DNA of 64,000 bases from contig VAWN01000038.1 of NCBI GenBank assembly GCA_005885555.1, forward strand, positions 1 to 64,000. Reading direction: 5' to 3'. Under the pieces are notes generated by a model, which worked only from the letters and a program-made list of their open reading frames with translations, made no database searches and was not told where the DNA came from. This DNA comes from Actinomycetota bacterium. Its GTDB lineage: Bacteria > Actinomycetota > Actinomycetes > Mycobacteriales > Micromonosporaceae. The position numbers and the translations under genes are program-made. Below are positions 33,737 to 42,223 of the stretch, one piece after another; the first letter of the stretch is position 1; the number at the start of each line of letters is the position of its first letter.

Positions 33737-34699
33737 TCAGCGTGCCACATCGGCCACCGCCTCATTGAGCATTGCCACAACTGCGCGCGCCACGATTTCG
33801 GGTACCTCCATCTGCGCCACGTGGCCGACGCCGTTGAGCATCAGCAGCCGCGAGTCCGGGACGGTACGGGCGACCTGCGGCGCCACCCGCACGTCCACCA
33901 GCCGGTCCAGCGCGCCGCCGATGACCAGCGTCGGCGCCTGGATCCGGGCGGCGATGCGCCACAGCGAGCCGGACCCGGGCAGGTATGCGCGCAGGAACGA
34001 GCCGACCAGCCCGCGCAGGGTGCGCACGTAGGCGTCCATGTACCACGGCACGTCGTACCGCAGCCGGGTCTCCTCGATCGCCTCGACCATCCGCTGCTCG
34101 TGGATCCGGGTCGGGTCGGCGAAGCAGAGTTCGAGGACCTGCCGGGCGAGGTCGGCCGGCTCGATCGCGTGCAGCCGGCGCTGGGCCAGCCGGTCGACCC
34201 GAGGTACCCACAGCAGCGGGATCATCCGGCCGTGTGCGGAGCGGCGCGGGTCCAGGAACGGCATCGCGGGCGAGATCAGGGTCAGCGTGCGGACCAGGTC
34301 GGGCCGGACTCCGGCGACGCGTACCACGACCGCGCCGCCGAGCGAGTTGCCGAACAGGTGCACCGGTCCCCGCCCGCTGTGCTCGATCCAGCGGATCACC
34401 CGTTGTGCCACGGCCGGCAGCGAGTACCGCCGCGCCGGGTCGCTGCGACCGAACCCGGGCAGGTCGATGGCCTGCCCGTCGAGCCGGTGGGCGAGCAGGC
34501 CGGCGAGGTCGGTCCAGTTCGCCGCGGAACCGCCGAGGCCGTGGACGTACAGGGCCGGCTCGGCCGCGGTACCGGTCGCGGGGGTCTCCCGCAGGTAGGT
34601 CACCCGGCCGTCGAGCACCACCGGCCGGCCCGGCCACCGCGACGGCAAGGTGTCCGCACGGGAAACGGAATCTGGCGGCGCGATGACGGCAGGTTGCAT
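33737..34699 (-). CDS. Alpha/beta-hydrolase
   Basis: The 320-residue protein has LYVHGLGGSAANWTDLAGLL, then DLPGFGRSDP, the nucleophile elbow LFGNSLGGAVVVR, an acid strand VIGGALDRLVDVR and His in GVGHVAQME. A cap domain lies at about 160-250. It is probably an esterase or lipase. It is the first gene of the unit running into DUF3152 and moeZ. A similar lipase gene (lipV) is near moeZ in M. tuberculosis. Confidence 0.9.
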   Translation of the reverse strand: MQPAVIAPPDSVSRADTLPSRWPGRPVVLDGRVTYLRETPATGTAAEPALYVHGLGGSAANWTDLAGLLAHRLDGQAIDLPGFGRSDPARRYSLPAVAQRVIRWIEHSGRGPVHLFGNSLGGAVVVRVAGVRPDLVRTLTLISPAMPFLDPRRSAHGRMIPLLWVPRVDRLAQRRLHAIEPADLARQVLELCFADPTRIHEQRMVEAIEETRLRYDVPWYMDAYVRTLRGLVGSFLRAYLPGSGSLWRIAARIQAPTLVIGGALDRLVDVRVAPQVARTVPDSRLLMLNGVGHVAQMEVPEIVARAVVAMLNEAVADVAR

Positions 34700-34763
34700 T
34701 GCACAAGTGTGCCCGACCGCCGGGCCGGCAACTGTCCGGGAGCCGGCTCAGCCAAGCAGCGTG

Positions 34764-36992
34764 TCAGCCGAGCAGCGCGTCGAGGCGGCGGTTGACCGCG
34801 GCCATCGTGGCCCGCACGATCGCCTGCCGGGGATCGCCGGACACCAGCGCCGAACCGGTCAGCTGTTCGATCGTGCCGCCGTAGACGAGCAGCAGTACCA
34901 CGACGGCGACCTCGCAGCTGCCGAACGGTACGACGGTGGCGTGCTCGACGAACGACCGGCCCTGCCGCTCGCCGCCCTCGGCCGAGGACAGCAGCTGGTC
35001 GATCGCGTTGGTCGCGGCGACGGCCGCCAGCCGCAGCACGTACCCGTCGACGGCCGGCCCGCTCGCCACCCCGTATGCGGGTGCCCCGTTGCTGGTCAGG
35101 CGAACCTCCACGGTCGCGTCCAAGCCGAGCGTGCTGACCTGTACCTGATTGATGACGACCCGCGGCTGGGCGCCCGGGCGCGCGGCGCGGCGCCCCTCGC
35201 CCTCGGCGTGCCCCTCGCGGGTCCGCAGCGGGGTGACCCGGTGGCGGGACCGCTCGTCGGGATGACCGGGATCGGACCGGGCCGGTTCGAGCCGACCGGA
35301 GCTGTGCTGCGGCTCGGCCGGCCGTGGGGCCGGCGGTACCCCCGGGATCACCGCGTCCTTGGGCAGGCCGGGATCTCGGAGGCCGGGTGGCGGGCCGGTG
35401 GGCCGGTTGGGGTTTTGCCGGCGCGGTTCGGCGGCGAGGCCCATCTTCTGCTTGAGCAGCCGGGCCACCAGCCGGCTCACCTGGCCGGGGTCGGCGCCGT
35501 CGGCGAGGTCGAGGCGCAGCGTGTGTACCCCGCCCGGGTTCGGCCGCAGCTGGGCGTCGCGGACACCGGGCACGAGGCGGACCGCCGACAGCACGGTGTC
35601 GACGTCGAAGCCGTCCGGCCGCTCGGTCGTCTGCTCTTCGAAGTCTTCGTCGTACCGCAGGTGCGTGGCGATCCGGGCCAGCTCCGGCGGGGCGATGCCG
35701 GACCGCAGCCGCTCACCGTGGTCGATGAACTGGTCGTCCGGCTCGTCCTCGGGTACCTCGGGGACGTCGGGCGGGGCCGGGATGCGCTGCGGCAACGGGG
35801 ACGAGGCACCCGGAGGCGGCTCGACCGGCGGGCGCAGGCCCGGTGGCGGCAACGGACCGAGCGAGCCGCGGCTGCCGGGCGGCGGTGTCGACACGGGCGA
35901 CGCGGCGGTGAACGGCCGCAGCAGGTCGACCGGGCCGCGCGCGGCCGGAGGTACCGGCTCGGCGGGCCGGCCGGGCGGTGTGGCGTCCGCGGACGGGACA
36001 GCCGGCGGTTGCACGGCGGCACGGTTGTGCGGGTCGACCGCGGCACGGTTGTGCGGTTCGACCGCGGTGCGGCTCTGCGGCTCGCCGCCGGCGGGCGGCC
36101 GGTTCAACGGGTCGGCGGGCGGCCGGTGCACGGCTTCGGGCGGCGGCGACTGGGCCGGTGACCGGGGGACGGCCGGCAGGGTCAGCGGTGGCCGGGCTTC
36201 CCCGGGCGGGTGGCTGGGGGCGCGGAACTCGGCCGGGCGGGTGCCGGGTACGCGCGGGTCGGGCAGGGCGGCCGTCGCCCGGTACCGGGCCGGGGGCTCG
36301 GGAGGCTCCTCTGCGATCTCGGTACCCCCTTGTGCCGCGCGGTAGGCGGCCTCGACCGCCGCGTGGTCCTCGACCACGGCGCGCGCTTCGGCCGCGGCCT
36401 CGGCGGCCCGCGCGGCCTGGACCGCCGACGCGGCCTGTGCCGCCGCCTGCGCGGCCTGGCTCGCGGCCGCCGCCTGGGCGAGCGCGGGAAGGTCGTCGAA
36501 CGTGTTGTCGGTCAACGCGGGTGACGGCCGGAACTGCGGGTACGGCGGCTGCGACTGCGGCTCGGCCGGCGGATCCGGTGGCCGAGCGGGCGTCGGCGAT
36601 GCCCAGCCCCGGGGCGCGTCGAGGTCGCCCTCGTAGGGGTACGGCGGCGCGCTCGCCGGCACCTCACCCGGTCGGGTACCGGTGGGTGGCAGCGCCGGGC
36701 TGATCGGAGCGAGCAGATCGGCGTACCGCGACCGGACCTCGGCGCGGCCGCGCAGGCCGGAGGTGAGGGAACGGCGCCAGCCGGTGCTGGCCGGTTCCAT
36801 GTCGGGTTCGAGGGCGGCGCCAGCGCTGGACCAGGGCGTATCTGTGGTGCGCAGACGTAGCCCGTCGGCGCGGGATCCGTTCGTGTCGCGGGAGGCGCCG
36901 TTCGACGACGGCTGCCAACCAGCAGCGAGGGTCGCGGACGCTTCGTCACCGACCCGCACCGGCTCGCTACCCGGCTGCCCTGTTTCGTCCAC
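34764..36992 (-). CDS. Large Pro/Ala-rich protein with conserved C-terminal domain
   Basis: A 742-residue protein whose first 420 residues are low complexity (Pro, Arg, Ala, Glu), with an Ala-rich helical stretch at about 175-225. Two ordered parts follow: about 425-505 (GFDVDTVLSAVRLVPGVRDA, HTLRLDLADGADPGQVSRLV) and the C-terminal 140 residues (VVINQVQVSTLGLDATVEVR, AVAATNAIDQLLSSAEGG). I do not recognise the family. There is no signal or TM. The GTG at 36992 follows GAGGAG. It is divergent from the TetR gene. Confidence 0.75.
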   Translation of the reverse strand: MDETGQPGSEPVRVGDEASATLAAGWQPSSNGASRDTNGSRADGLRLRTTDTPWSSAGAALEPDMEPASTGWRRSLTSGLRGRAEVRSRYADLLAPISPALPPTGTRPGEVPASAPPYPYEGDLDAPRGWASPTPARPPDPPAEPQSQPPYPQFRPSPALTDNTFDDLPALAQAAAASQAAQAAAQAASAVQAARAAEAAAEARAVVEDHAAVEAAYRAAQGGTEIAEEPPEPPARYRATAALPDPRVPGTRPAEFRAPSHPPGEARPPLTLPAVPRSPAQSPPPEAVHRPPADPLNRPPAGGEPQSRTAVEPHNRAAVDPHNRAAVQPPAVPSADATPPGRPAEPVPPAARGPVDLLRPFTAASPVSTPPPGSRGSLGPLPPPGLRPPVEPPPGASSPLPQRIPAPPDVPEVPEDEPDDQFIDHGERLRSGIAPPELARIATHLRYDEDFEEQTTERPDGFDVDTVLSAVRLVPGVRDAQLRPNPGGVHTLRLDLADGADPGQVSRLVARLLKQKMGLAAEPRRQNPNRPTGPPPGLRDPGLPKDAVIPGVPPAPRPAEPQHSSGRLEPARSDPGHPDERSRHRVTPLRTREGHAEGEGRRAARPGAQPRVVINQVQVSTLGLDATVEVRLTSNGAPAYGVASGPAVDGYVLRLAAVAATNAIDQLLSSAEGGERQGRSFVEHATVVPFGSCEVAVVVLLLVYGGTIEQLTGSALVSGDPRQAIVRATMAAVNRRLDALLG

Positions 36993-37038
36993 CGCCCACT
37001 CCTCGGTCTCCCCCGTGAGGCTACCGTGTTGGGGTAGA

Positions 37039-37050
37039 GCAGTTAACTGC
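37039..37050. promoter_or_regulatory. Candidate TetR operator
   Basis: The perfect 12-bp palindrome GCAGTTAACTGC lies between the divergent starts at 36992 and 37095. A looser GTGTT...AACAC pair flanks it (37027-37057). Position suggests autoregulation by the TetR gene. Confidence 0.45.
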
Positions 37051-37094
37051 CAAACACGATGAGTTCGAATCCAGAGCATTGTCGGAGGTTGTTC

Positions 37095-37769
37095 ATGGCG
37101 GCGACAAGCGGTGCGCAAACGGCCGGCCGACCAGTGCGGTTGCCCCGATCAGCGCGCCGCAAGCAGCTACTCGCCGCCGCGCAGGAAGTCTTCGTGGCGC
37201 AGGGGTACCACGCCGCCGCGATGGATGACATCGCCGAGCGGGCCGGAGTCAGTAAGCCGGTTTTGTACCAGCACTTTCCCGGCAAGTTAGAGCTATACCT
37301 GGCGCTACTGGACACGCATTGCGACGCGCTCGTCGAGAAGATCCGCACCGCGATGACATCGACGACCGACAACAAGGAACGGGTCGCCGGTGCCAATCGG
37401 GCGTACTTCGAGTTCGTCGGCGACACGAGCGAGGCGTTCCGCCTGATCTTCGAAAGCGACCTGCGCAACGAGCCGGCGGTACGGGAACGGGTCGACCGGG
37501 TGGAGCGCCTGTGCATCGATTCGATCACCGAAACCATCATGGCGGACACCGGCGTGGCGCGGTCGCGCGCCGAACTGCTCGCCGCCGGACTGGTCGGCGC
37601 GGCGATCACGGCGGCACAGTTCTGGCTGGCCGGCGGCCGGCAGGTACCCAAGGAAGACGCCGAACAACTGCTCTTGGCGCTGTCCTGGCGCGGCATCGCG
37701 AGCTTCCCGCTGCACGGCCTGCCGGCGCCGGGCGAGGCGCACACCGGGACGGATCCGGCGATCAGCTAG
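37095..37769 (+). CDS. TetR-family regulator (Rv3208-like)
   Basis: The 224-residue protein has an N-terminal HTH: RRKQLLAAAQEVFVAQGYHA, then DDIAERAGVSKPVLYQHFPGK. The C-terminal ligand domain includes ANRAYFEFVGDTSEAFRLIF. ATG 37095 is chosen because GGAGG stands 6 nt upstream; ATG 37059 would add 12 residues without a site. Its position before DUF3107 mirrors Rv3208-Rv3208A. The ligand is unknown. Confidence 0.93.
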   Translation: MAATSGAQTAGRPVRLPRSARRKQLLAAAQEVFVAQGYHAAAMDDIAERAGVSKPVLYQHFPGKLELYLALLDTHCDALVEKIRTAMTSTTDNKERVAGANRAYFEFVGDTSEAFRLIFESDLRNEPAVRERVDRVERLCIDSITETIMADTGVARSRAELLAAGLVGAAITAAQFWLAGGRQVPKEDAEQLLLALSWRGIASFPLHGLPAPGEAHTGTDPAIS

Positions 37770-37802
37770 CCTGTGTACCGGTACGGCCGAGGAGGAATCA
37801 GG

Positions 37803-38030
37803 GTGGAAGTGAAGATCGGGGTACAGTTCGCGCCTCGTGAGCTGGTGCTGGAGAGCGTGCAGACCCCGGCAGAGGTCGAGTCGGCCGTGGCCGAGGCGCT
37901 GAGCGGCCGGAACGGCACGCTGACCCTGGTCGACGACAAGGGCCGGCGGGTGATCGTACCCATCGACAAGCTCGCGTACGTCGAGATCGCCGAGGCGTCC
38001 CCGCGGGTGGTCGGCTTCACCGCCGGCTGA
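37803..38030 (+). CDS. DUF3107 small protein (TB9.4-like)
   Basis: The 75-residue protein reads MEVKIGVQFAPRELVLES, then VESAVAEALSG, LTLVDDKGRRVIVPIDKLAY and VEIAEASPRVVGF. These match DUF3107, TB9.4 in mycobacteria. Function is unknown. The GTG has a strong AGGAGG site. It is 33 nt downstream of tetR in the conserved pair. Confidence 0.92.
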   Translation: MEVKIGVQFAPRELVLESVQTPAEVESAVAEALSGRNGTLTLVDDKGRRVIVPIDKLAYVEIAEASPRVVGFTAG

Positions 38031-38074
38031 CCGCGCGGGGCGCGCGCCGACACACCGGCGCGGCCCCAACACTG

Positions 38075-38151
38075 CGCCGATCTTGGAGTTGTGTCGGCCG
38101 CTTTGGGCGGGAAGAGGGCGATTCGTCCCCTACACAAGTCCAAGATCGGCG
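38075..38151. repeat. GATCTTGGA hairpin element E3
   Basis: This 77-nt element lies in reverse orientation to E2 and E4. The plus strand reads CGCCGATCTTGGAGTTGTGT at the left and ends CACAAGTCCAAGATCGGCG. The same C-C mismatch (here G-G in the plus reading) sits at arm position 14. It lies between the convergent DUF3107 and ferritin-like genes. Confidence 0.9.
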
Positions 38152-38193
38152 GGCTGGGGCGGCGCGGGCCGGGCGGCGGGCGGCGGGCGGCGG

Positions 38194-38844
38194 TCAGTTG
38201 TTCAGGCCGACCGCGGTCATGCGCGCCGTGTGCGCGCTGGTCAGGCGCTTGAACAGGCCGCTGACCGCGTCCAGGTCGTCGCCCAGCAGCAGGGCCAGTG
38301 ACGGCCGCTCCACCGCCACCCGTTGCGCCTGGGAGAGCCCCTCCCCGACCAGCCGCCGCGCCCACATCGACAGCCGGTTGGCCACCTTCGGGTCCGCGTC
38401 GATCGCGTTGCGGATCTCCGCGGCGGCGAAGTCGGCGTACGTGCTGTCGTGCAGGACGTCGAGCACCAGTTCCCGGTCCGGCGAATCCAGCCGTACCGCG
38501 ACCTCGTGGTAGAAATCGTCGGCCATCCCGTCGCCCACGTAGGCCTTGGTGAGCGCCTCCAGCCAGTCCTTCGGCGCGGTCTGGTCGTGGTACCGCTCCA
38601 GCGGCGCGACGTATGGCCGCATGGTTGCTTCGGCATCGGCGCCGAGGGCGGCGAGCCGGTCGGCCAGCCGCCGGTAGTTGACGATCTCGGCGGCCGCCAT
38701 GGCACTCAGTACCGCCCTGCGGTGCAGGTCAGGGGCGAGCCGGGCATCGGCCGCCATCTGGTCGAAGGCCTGCAGCTCGCCGTATGCCAGCAGGGCGAGC
38801 AGATCCACGACGGCAGCGGCGCGCAGCACGGGGTCGGGCACCAC
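38194..38844 (-). CDS. Ferritin-like fold protein (Rv3210c-like)
   Basis: The 216-residue all-helical protein has possible carboxylate and His ligands spread over four helices: ALLAYGELQAFDQMAADA, AAEIVNYRRLADRL, DDFYHEVAVRLD and DFAAAEIRNAID. It resembles the MiaE-like/ferritin-like group. Iron binding is inferred. Start GTG 38844 is immediately followed by a second GTG; TAGCCT stands just upstream, fitting a leaderless transcript. It is upstream of and divergent from rhlE, as in mycobacteria. Confidence 0.88.
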   Translation of the reverse strand: MVPDPVLRAAAVVDLLALLAYGELQAFDQMAADARLAPDLHRRAVLSAMAAAEIVNYRRLADRLAALGADAEATMRPYVAPLERYHDQTAPKDWLEALTKAYVGDGMADDFYHEVAVRLDSPDRELVLDVLHDSTYADFAAAEIRNAIDADPKVANRLSMWARRLVGEGLSQAQRVAVERPSLALLLGDDLDAVSGLFKRLTSAHTARMTAVGLNN

Positions 38845-38892
38845 CGAAGGCTACCGAACTTCGTGATTTCGCTGCTAACGGAGCCGCCGGGT

Positions 38893-39055
38893 ACGATAGG
38901 TAGGTACGCGGGTGCAGCGAGCACCCGCGCCGCGCGTGCGGCCCGCGATCGCTGAGGCTTGTGACAGATCGGCATCGCGTGTGGCCCGCGCCACATCCAT
39001 AGGCGCCCCTCGGAACCGTCATCGGGGCGCACCGGCAGAAGGACGCCCCAACTAC
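38893..39055 (+). promoter_or_regulatory. Structured 5' leader of the rhlE helicase gene
   Basis: TACGAT near 38892 is a possible -10. The leader then holds a perfect 9-bp hairpin CGCGGGTGC/GCACCCGCG (38907-38929, loop AGCGA). A TGTGGC/GCCACA stem-loop follows near 38980-38996. A 7-bp stem GCGCCCC/GGGGCGC lies at 39003-39030. Long folded leaders are common before RNA helicase genes; control by folding is inferred. Confidence 0.55.
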
Positions 39056-40546
39056 ATGACGATCGAACCGAACCAGGCGGCAGCCGAACTGGCCGCCAAC
39101 GCACCCGTACGACCCGACAGCCCCACCTTCACCGAGCTCGGTGCCCGACCGGAAACCGTCGCCGCGCTCACCGACGCCGGTATCGTCCGTTCGTTCGCGA
39201 TCCAGGAGTATGCGATCCCGATCGCCCTGCGGGGCACCGACCTGATCGGGCAGGCCCCCACCGGTACCGGAAAGACCCTCGGCTTCGGCGTGCCGTTGCT
39301 GGAGCGGGTCCGCTCCGTCGAGGAAGGCGCCGACGGCCGGCCGCAGGCCCTGGTCGTGGTACCCACCCGGGAGCTGTGCCTGCAGGTGGCCCGCGACATC
39401 GCCGCGGCCGGCAAGGTACGGCGGATCCGGGTACTGCCCATCTACGGCGGGGTCGCCTACGAGCCGCAGACCGACGCGCTGACCAAGGGCGTGGAGATCG
39501 TGGTCGGCACCCCCGGCCGCCTGCTCGACCTGGCCAAGGGTCGGCAGCTCAAGCTCACCGGCGTCGGCCAGCTGGTCCTCGACGAGGCCGACCGCATGCT
39601 CGACCTGGGCTTCCTCGACGACGTCGAGAAGATCCTGTCGATGGTGCCCAGCGACCGGCAGACCATGCTGTTCTCGGCCACCATGCCCGAGCCGATCGTG
39701 ATGCTCGCCCGCCGCTTCCTGCGCGCGCCGGTGACCATCCACGCCACGCACGGCCCGGAGGCGATCGCCTCGCCGCTGACGACCCAGCTCGTGTACCGCA
39801 CCCACCAGCTCAACAAGCTGGAGATGGTCGCCCGGATCCTGCAGGCCGAGCAGCGCGGGCTGACCATGATCTTCACCCGTACCAAGCGCAACGTCGACCG
39901 GGTCGCCGCCGACCTCGACTTCCGCGGGTTCGCGGTGGCGGCGGTACACGGTGATCTGGGGCAGGGTGCCCGGGAGCGGGCGCTGCGCGCGTTCCGCAGC
40001 GGCAAGGTGGACGTGCTCGTGGCCACCGACGTGGCCGCCCGCGGCCTCGACGTGACCGGCGTGACCCACGTGATCAACTACGACTGCCCCGAGGACCCGG
40101 ACACCTACACGCACCGGATCGGCCGCACCGGGCGGGCCGGGGCGACCGGCGTCGCGGTGACGTTCGTCGACTGGGAGGACATGCCGCGCTGGCGGCTCAT
40201 CGACAAGTCCCTGGGGCTGGAGCAGCCGGAGCCGCCGGAGACGTACCACACGTCGCAGTACCTGTTCACCGACCTCGACATTGCGACCGACGCCACCGGT
40301 ACGCTGCCGACCGCCGACCGGACCCGGGCCGGGTTGTCCGCGGAGGTGGAGGAGGATCTGGGCGGCGGCCGGCGCCGCCCGACCCCGGGCGAGCCGCGAC
40401 CGGCGCGCCAGCGCCGCCGCCGCAACACCGCCGAACCGTCCACTGTGGAGGTTGCCGTGGCCGAGGACGGTCCGGCCAAGCCGCGCCGCCGCCGGCGCCG
40501 TCGGGGCGGAAAACCCGGTGAGGGTACCGGAACCAGCGAGGACTGA
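39056..40546 (+). CDS. rhlE: DEAD-box RNA helicase
   Basis: The 496-residue protein has all helicase motifs: IQEYAIPIAL (Q), APTGTGKT (I), PTRELCLQ (Ia), VGTPGRLLD (Ib), DEADRML (II), SATMP (III), RGLDV (V) and HRIGRTGRAG (VI). A basic Arg-rich tail (RRRRRRRGG) replaces a structured C-terminus. It unwinds RNA in cold adaptation, ribosome assembly or decay. ATG 39056 is the first start inside the leader. The next gene overlaps its stop (TGATG). Confidence 0.95.
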   Translation: MTIEPNQAAAELAANAPVRPDSPTFTELGARPETVAALTDAGIVRSFAIQEYAIPIALRGTDLIGQAPTGTGKTLGFGVPLLERVRSVEEGADGRPQALVVVPTRELCLQVARDIAAAGKVRRIRVLPIYGGVAYEPQTDALTKGVEIVVGTPGRLLDLAKGRQLKLTGVGQLVLDEADRMLDLGFLDDVEKILSMVPSDRQTMLFSATMPEPIVMLARRFLRAPVTIHATHGPEAIASPLTTQLVYRTHQLNKLEMVARILQAEQRGLTMIFTRTKRNVDRVAADLDFRGFAVAAVHGDLGQGARERALRAFRSGKVDVLVATDVAARGLDVTGVTHVINYDCPEDPDTYTHRIGRTGRAGATGVAVTFVDWEDMPRWRLIDKSLGLEQPEPPETYHTSQYLFTDLDIATDATGTLPTADRTRAGLSAEVEEDLGGGRRRPTPGEPRPARQRRRRNTAEPSTVEVAVAEDGPAKPRRRRRRRGGKPGEGTGTSED

Positions 40547-41550
40547 TGTTCGACGCGCGACGGGTACGGGACGATCTCGAAGCGGCGCGGCGCACCTACG
40601 GCGGCCGCAACTGGCCGGACACGTTCAAGGACCGGCTGACCGACCCGCTGCCCGGGTACCGCGACGTCGCGCGGATCCTGCGCCAGGGCGGCTTCGGCGT
40701 GAAGGACCTGTCCGACGCGCCGAAGATCCCGGTGGCGCAACAGGACCGGCTGCCTGATGTCCACAGTGGACAGACGGCGGTCACGTGGATCGGGCACGCC
40801 ACGTTCGCGGTGCAGACCGGCGGGCTGACCATCCTCACCGACCCGGTGTGGTCGAACAAGATTCCGGGTGTGAAGGCGCGGCTGACCCCGCCGGGGGTAC
40901 CGCTGTCCGGCATCGGGCGCATCGACGCGGTCGTCATCTCGCACAACCACTACGACCATCTGGACGCGCCGACGATCCGCCAGCTGCCCCGGGACACCCC
41001 GATGCTGGTACCCGCAATGCTCGGCGCCTGGTTCCGCCGGCGCGACTTCACCCGGGTCGTCGAGCTGGACTGGTGGGAGTCGGTCCGGCTGGGCGACGTG
41101 GAGCTGGAGTTCGTGCCGTCGCACCACTGGAGCCGGCGCAGCCTGACCGATACCTGCAAGACCCTGTGGGGCGGGTGGGTGTTCACCAGCGGCGACACGA
41201 AGGTGTACTTCGCCGGCGACACCGGGTACGGCCGCTGGTTCGCCGACATCGCCAGCCATCACCCGGGTATCGACCTGGCGCTGCTGCCGGTGGGCGCGTA
41301 CGAGCCGAACTGGTTCATGAAGCCGGTGCACATGAGCCCGCCCGAGGCCGTGCGGGCGTGCGCGGACCTCGGTGCCCGGCGGATGGCGACCATGCACTGG
41401 GGCACCTTCGTGCTGTCCGCCGAGCCGCTGCTGGATCCGGCGCGCAAGGCGGCGACCGCGTGGGCGCAGGCCGGCCGGGACCGGGCGGACCTGTGGGACC
41501 TCGCGGTCGGCGAGACGCGCGCTACTGGAGGTAGCCCTCCACCTCGTTGA
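40546..41550 (+). CDS. MBL-fold hydrolase, NAPE-PLD-like
   Basis: The 334-residue protein has WIGHATFAVQTGGLTILTDP, the metal motif SHNHYDHLD, PSHHWSRR, YFAGDTGYG and a C-terminal His in MHWGTF. This order matches the N-acylphosphatidylethanolamine phospholipase D-like/UlaG clade. The substrate is unknown and could be a lipid phosphodiester. It is translationally coupled to rhlE by TGATG. The 3' end overlaps DUF2630 by 29 bp. Confidence 0.92.
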   Translation: MFDARRVRDDLEAARRTYGGRNWPDTFKDRLTDPLPGYRDVARILRQGGFGVKDLSDAPKIPVAQQDRLPDVHSGQTAVTWIGHATFAVQTGGLTILTDPVWSNKIPGVKARLTPPGVPLSGIGRIDAVVISHNHYDHLDAPTIRQLPRDTPMLVPAMLGAWFRRRDFTRVVELDWWESVRLGDVELEFVPSHHWSRRSLTDTCKTLWGGWVFTSGDTKVYFAGDTGYGRWFADIASHHPGIDLALLPVGAYEPNWFMKPVHMSPPEAVRACADLGARRMATMHWGTFVLSAEPLLDPARKAATAWAQAGRDRADLWDLAVGETRATGGSPPPR

Positions 41551-41767
41551 CCGGACGCGCCTGCGCGGTCCCCGGGTCGGTGCCGAACTCGCGCGCCGCG
41601 CGCCGCCGGCGCAGCAGGTCCCAGCACTGGTCGAGGGCGGCCTCCAGCTGGGCCAGGCGCTCGTGCTCCTCGGTCGAGTCGATCTGTCCGGCCTGTGCCC
41701 GGTTGCGCAGCCCGTGCTCCTCGTCGACCAGTTCGCTGATCTGTCGCAGGATCTGCTTGTCATCCAT
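41522..41767 (-). CDS. DUF2630 family protein
   Basis: The 81-residue helical protein reads MDDKQILRQISELVDEEHGL, then QLEAALDQCWDLLRRRRAAR, ending PVNEVEGYLQ. These are DUF2630 hallmarks. It is a predicted coiled-coil helical hairpin; function is unknown. ATG 41767 is used; a GTG two codons earlier is possible. It is convergent with the MBL gene. Confidence 0.92.
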   Translation of the reverse strand: MDDKQILRQISELVDEEHGLRNRAQAGQIDSTEEHERLAQLEAALDQCWDLLRRRRAAREFGTDPGTAQARPVNEVEGYLQ

Positions 41768-41818
41768 GGGCACAGCTTTTCACAGCCATCTCTGATCTTC
41801 CCGACCGATCCTTGCCGC

Positions 41819-42223
41819 ATGGCAGATGAAACTCCCACCGAGCCGGTCCGGCCGGCGGCCACCCCGCCGCCCACCGAGCCGGCTCCGGCCGCGGCGCCCG
41901 CGCCGGAAGCTCCTCCACCGCCGCCGCCCGGGCCGGGAGCGCCGCCCGGGTACCCGCCGGGTCCGCCGTGGGGTCCCGGTCCGTGGGGCCGGCGCCGCCC
42001 GAGGTGGTTGCCACTGCTGCTGGTCGGCCTCGTCGGCCTGCTCATCGGGTGCGTGCTCGGCGGCGTGATCGGCGTCGCGGTCGGCCACTTCACCGATCAC
42101 CGGATGGGACCGGGACACTCGCGCTACGGGCCGGGCTTCCGCCGCCCGCAGATCGGGCCGCAGATCGGGCCGCCGGGGCCGGCGGTACCGCGCCCGACGC
42201 CGCCCAGCCCTACCGCTTCCTGA
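41819..42223 (+). CDS. Pro-rich single-pass membrane protein
   Basis: The 134-residue protein has a Pro/Ala/Glu-rich cytoplasmic head (about 1-60) and one TM helix of about 25 residues ([20 protein letters not shown]). A short Gly/Pro/Arg tail contains a repeated PQIGP. No family is recognised. The last 14 bp are antisense to copA. Confidence 0.7.
   Translation: MADETPTEPVRPAATPPPTEPAPAAAPAPEAPPPPPPGPGAPPGYPPGPPWGPGPWGRRRPRWLPLLLVGLVGLLIGCVLGGVIGVAVGHFTDHRMGPGHSRYGPGFRRPQIGPQIGPPGPAVPRPTPPSPTAS

Noticed and set aside
37605-37622. Second SOS-like or heat-shock box near TetR
   Set aside because: No CGAAC-N4-GTTCG spacing could be found on inspection.
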